Assembly: GCA_031268615.1 (NCBI GenBank)
Contig: JAIRWZ010000087.1
Coordinates: 1 to 7,094 of the forward strand
Origin: Actinomycetes bacterium
GTDB taxonomy: Bacteria > Actinomycetota > Coriobacteriia > WRKU01 > WQUG01
Direction of reading: 5' to 3'
DNA length: 7,094 nt
In this document: in pieces, positions 5,093 through 7,094 of the stretch
Numbering within the stretch: position 1 is the stretch's first letter
How the letters are laid out: each line of letters begins with the position of its first letter
Program-made: the position numbers and the translations under genes
The notes under the pieces: generated by a model
The model's input: only the letters and a program-made list of their open reading frames with translations
What the model was told of the DNA's origin: nothing
Database searches by the model: none

Positions 5093-5683
5093 TCAGGCGG
5101 GCGCATCAGTCAGAGCCCAGGTGATGACCGCCGTGTGCGAGCCTACGACCTGCTCGCCGACAGGAACCGTCAGCACACTGTCGGCAGCATTCCACGAGAT
5201 ATCCCAATGACCCGAACCCGTCGAGGTCGCGGCGTTCAACGCTTTCATCACCGCCCCGCCAGCAATCAACCTGACGCTGCTTTCCGCCACCGGCGCGGCC
5301 GGTGCAGTGCCCCCACCGCCATAGCTAAGAGAACCCTTGCTCAAAACAATTTGCGCGCCGGTCAGTGAAGCGGTCCCACCGTTACTGAACGCGCCCAACT
5401 GAGCAGTCAAATGATAGCCTGCCCTGGTGCCACGCATATCTTTTATGGTGGCTGTCCCCTTTGCCTGTGCCGGAAAATCAATGGTGGAACCATCAATAGT
5501 GTGCGTTCCAAAGTTGAAATTCGGCGTTGCGTCCAGCGTCAGCCGACCCCCTTTGAAGGCAACCGTTGCCGTACTGGTTTTGCTGTCTACCGCCGCGCCA
5601 AAAGCCGCAGCGGGAACGACAAAAACGCTAACGGCTAACGCCAGCCCAATCCCTACCATAATTTGTCTCAAATTTATCCTCAT
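5093..5683 (-). CDS. Small secreted WxL-domain cell-surface protein
   Basis: This 196-residue protein is of the usual size for stand-alone WxL proteins. A signal peptide (1 to about 30, MRINLRQ followed by a hydrophobic core ending PAAAFGA) precedes a single WxL domain. Family marks are LTLDATPNFNFGTHTID near the start, TATIKDMRGTRAGYHLTAQLGAF in the middle, the LTGAQIVLSKG strand, and the closing HTAVITWALTDAP. The distal motif is kept as Trp189-Ala-Leu191. The proximal motif, normally Gly-Trp-x-Leu, is Gly-Tyr90-His-Leu92. A Gly/Ala/Pro loop (about 121-132) interrupts the domain. The protein should be non-covalently attached to peptidoglycan and held by the WxLIP protein encoded 194 bp downstream. 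The ATG at 5683 is preceded by the purine-rich GGAGAGGTGAGGG. It is the first gene of the WxL operon and has its own promoter-like sequence upstream. Confidence 0.9.
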   Translation of the reverse strand: MRINLRQIMVGIGLALAVSVFVVPAAAFGAAVDSKTSTATVAFKGGRLTLDATPNFNFGTHTIDGSTIDFPAQAKGTATIKDMRGTRAGYHLTAQLGAFSNGGTASLTGAQIVLSKGSLSYGGGGTAPAAPVAESSVRLIAGGAVMKALNAATSTGSGHWDISWNAADSVLTVPVGEQVVGSHTAVITWALTDAPA

Positions 5684-5737
5684 AAAACCCTCACCTCTCC
5701 CTCACCTTGTATCGGCAAATCACCTTCCATTCACCGT

Positions 5738-5765
5738 ATTACAGCAGGTAGTATACACCGCGCAA
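5738..5765 (-). promoter_or_regulatory. Candidate promoter of the WxL operon
   Basis: On the minus strand TTGCGC (5765-5760), a 16-bp spacer and TGTAAT (5743-5738) form a plausible sigma-70-type promoter, with the start about 48 nt before the small WxL ATG. A second -10-like hexamer, TATACT (5755-5750), lies inside the spacer but has only a poor -35 (TTCTGG) at 17 bp. The two may be alternatives. Confidence 0.45.
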
Positions 5766-5790
5766 CCCACAGCCAGAACACCGTTTGGAC

Positions 5791-5822
5791 GGGCGGCAGC
5801 CATTCGGCGGCTGTCGGCGCCC
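5791..5822 (-). terminator. GC-rich hairpin directly after the CapA-family gene
   Basis: On the minus strand GGGCG pairs with CGCCC, and after an asymmetric internal loop (4 versus 1 nt) CAGCC pairs with GGCTG around a 7-nt loop. It begins one base past the TAA at 5824. No U-run follows, so it would be a non-canonical, hairpin-only terminator. It separates the CapA gene from the WxL operon promoter. Confidence 0.45.
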
Positions 5823-5823
5823 C

Positions 5824-6969
5824 TTACTTCTTTTTGAATGTTATGGTATTGCCTTTGATGGAAACCTTGGTGCCACGAGCCTTGCTGCCCTTTTTCAGGA
5901 TGTTGAGGATACGTTTGCCCGCTGTTCCCGACTTGACTTTCGGCGTAAATCCTTCGATTTTGACTGGTTTCGCGCTGACTTCGGTCACTCCTTTATCAGT
6001 CAATTTCAGCGTCAGGATAGCGGAATCACGTCCTTTCGCCGAGCCAGGTGAAAAGACAAAGTTGCCCATCGAATACGCGATGAGTCCCTTCTTGTAAAAC
6101 TCGACACCCTGCAGGACGTGCGGGTGGCTGCCCAACACTGCCGCAGCTCCTGCTTTGATGAGGGCACGTCCCTCTTTGACCTGATGCGCGGTCGGCGCAT
6201 ACTGACTCTCGATACCCCAGTGCATGCCCACAATGAGGTAGTCATATTTTTTTGCCGCAGCCTTGACCGCCTTTTTGACCGCCGCAAAATCCTGCGTATA
6301 GCTGCAGCCGGATTTCGTCGAAGTAGCCGCAAAGTTGGCCGGCGTGATTTCGCTGAACGCCAGAAAAGCGACCGTGGCTTTCTTGCGCTTGATGACAACC
6401 GGCTTCCAGGCTTCCTTTTTGTTCTTACCGCCACCCACGGCTGCCACCTTTGCCTTTTTCAGTGCACTGCGCGTATCGGCAAAGGCTGACCGACCGTAGT
6501 CCAGCGAATGATTGTTGGATACCGACACGATGTCAAATCCCGCGCTCGCCATAGCAGCTGCCGCTGATTTCGGCCCGCGAAAGGTAAAGGTCTTGTCAGC
6601 CGCCTTTCCCCGTGCAGACAGCGGCGTTTCCAGATTGCCGTAGGTAATGTCGGCCTTTTTTAAGGTCGCCTTAACGTTGGACAACAGCTTTTTCGGTGTG
6701 CCGAATGACGCGCCACCCGAACGTGAAAAAGTCAGGTCGCCGACAGCGGTAATAGTCAGGTCAGGCCGAGGGGCAGGCGGGAGTTCTTTGGTGGCGGCAG
6801 CGTCGGGGTTGTTGGCGTCGGCGGCCTGCGAAGCAACGAGCGGCGCCTCTTCGCCGGAGGAGGAGGCTGGTTTGGACGCACTCGCTCCCTTACTACAACT
6901 CGCGGTGGACAGAGCCACGACCGCAAGCGCTATCACTACTGAAGTGACCGAAGTCGCACGTATCCGCAT
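5824..6969 (-). CDS. CapA-family (PGA_cap) lipoprotein with metallophosphoesterase-like fold
   Basis: The protein has 381 residues, the normal length for CapA-family proteins. An N-terminal hydrophobic signal (about 5-24) ends in STASC. Cys25 is a likely lipidation site, although Thr at -3 is not the usual lipobox residue. An Ala/Ser/Pro/Glu linker (26-68) follows. The domain (about 70-345) shows the family motifs in order: AVGDLTFSR (Asp78), YGNLETPLS, VSNNHSLDYG (Asn152, Asn153, His154, Asp157), VGMHWGIE (His250), LGSHPHVLQG (His282, His284) and YSMGNFVFS (Asn303). These correspond to calcineurin-like metal-binding loops. The C-terminus is Lys-rich and may contact anionic wall polymers. CapA/PgsA proteins act in poly-gamma-glutamate capsule export, but many free-standing homologues have no known substrate, and no capB or capC partner is visible here. 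The ATG follows GGAAGGAGAGGG closely. Confidence 0.93.
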   Translation of the reverse strand: MRIRATSVTSVVIALAVVALSTASCSKGASASKPASSSGEEAPLVASQAADANNPDAAATKELPPAPRPDLTITAVGDLTFSRSGGASFGTPKKLLSNVKATLKKADITYGNLETPLSARGKAADKTFTFRGPKSAAAAMASAGFDIVSVSNNHSLDYGRSAFADTRSALKKAKVAAVGGGKNKKEAWKPVVIKRKKATVAFLAFSEITPANFAATSTKSGCSYTQDFAAVKKAVKAAAKKYDYLIVGMHWGIESQYAPTAHQVKEGRALIKAGAAAVLGSHPHVLQGVEFYKKGLIAYSMGNFVFSPGSAKGRDSAILTLKLTDKGVTEVSAKPVKIEGFTPKVKSGTAGKRILNILKKGSKARGTKVSIKGNTITFKKK

Positions 6970-7004
6970 GTCCCTCTCCTTCCGACGGCGTTTCTGCGAC
7001 CCTT

Positions 7005-7013
7005 ATTATCGCA
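7005..7013 (-). promoter_or_regulatory. Extended -10 promoter of the CapA-family gene
   Basis: The minus strand reads TGCGATAAT, an extended -10 of the TGnTATAAT type with one mismatch in the hexamer. Transcription would start about 29 nt before the ATG, leaving room for the ribosome binding site. No clear -35 lies at 17 bp, as expected for extended -10 promoters. The rest of 7014-7094 shows no gene I can support. Confidence 0.5.
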
Positions 7014-7094
7014 CGAGCCGAAATCCAGAACAGACAACAATTGTAGGAACAGCTTTCCGTACACTCACGTGGGCGGATTGTGTTCACCTGTTTG

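Noticed and set aside
4720..5124. Plus-strand open frame of 134 codons across the WxLIP start and intergenic gap.
   Set aside because: Its Pro/Ser/Cys-rich tail comes from the heptamer array and its front is the complement of the WxLIP signal peptide. No RBS or domain is evident.
7028..7052. GAACAG direct repeats flanking the palindrome ACAATTGT upstream of the CapA gene as an operator.
   Set aside because: The elements are only 6 and 8 bp, and such matches are expected by chance. The position is plausible but nothing else supports it.

Overview
The window looks like a chromosomal segment from a Gram-positive bacterium. The evidence is a cell-wall surface-protein locus of the WxL type, two lipoproteins with Sec/SPII signals, and strong purine-rich ribosome binding sites. 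Base composition is moderate and codon use is mixed. A low-GC clostridial relative or a Coriobacteriia-like actinomycete would both fit, but I cannot decide between them from this sequence alone. No rRNA, tRNA, transposase, recombinase or CRISPR array is visible.

Layout, left to right. (1) Bases 1-768 (+) hold the last 24 codons of a membrane protein, translationally coupled by an ATGA overlap to a 231-residue lipoprotein with a C-terminal Cys-Cys domain. The pair resembles the two-gene permease/partner arrangement of the YcgR/YcgQ (UPF0718/DUF1980) kind. (2) After a short convergent gap with an inverted repeat comes an isochorismatase-family cysteine hydrolase on the minus strand (893-1513), with its own promoter-like and repeat-bearing upstream region. 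(3) Bases 1721-5683 (-) form a compact WxL surface-protein locus, read right to left. It encodes a small secreted WxL protein, a membrane-anchored DUF916/DUF3324 (WxLIP) protein, and a 688-residue secreted protein with a pectate-lyase-like beta-helix region and a C-terminal WxL domain. The last two genes overlap by 11 bp and the third starts with TTG. (4) Bases 5824-6969 (-) encode a CapA-family lipoprotein with an extended -10 promoter upstream and a GC-rich hairpin directly after its stop codon.

Inferred working model for the locus: the WxLIP protein sits in the membrane with its two domains outside, one binding peptidoglycan and one binding WxL proteins. It retains the small WxL protein and the large adhesin-like protein at the cell wall. 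In both WxL proteins the first (proximal) W-x-L motif is altered, to Tyr-His-Leu and Trp-Asn-Val, while the second is kept.

The most unusual structural signal is a perfect 16-bp inverted repeat (1652-1667 and 3787-3802) that brackets the large WxL/adhesin gene almost exactly and ends on the first base of its TTG start codon. This is compatible with an invertible segment or an old rearrangement. Other signals are a degenerate heptanucleotide array (4979-5034) between the small WxL and WxLIP genes, a possible 36-codon ORF coupled to the WxLIP start, and a five-run G-quadruplex motif on the template strand at the start of the Cys-Cys lipoprotein gene.
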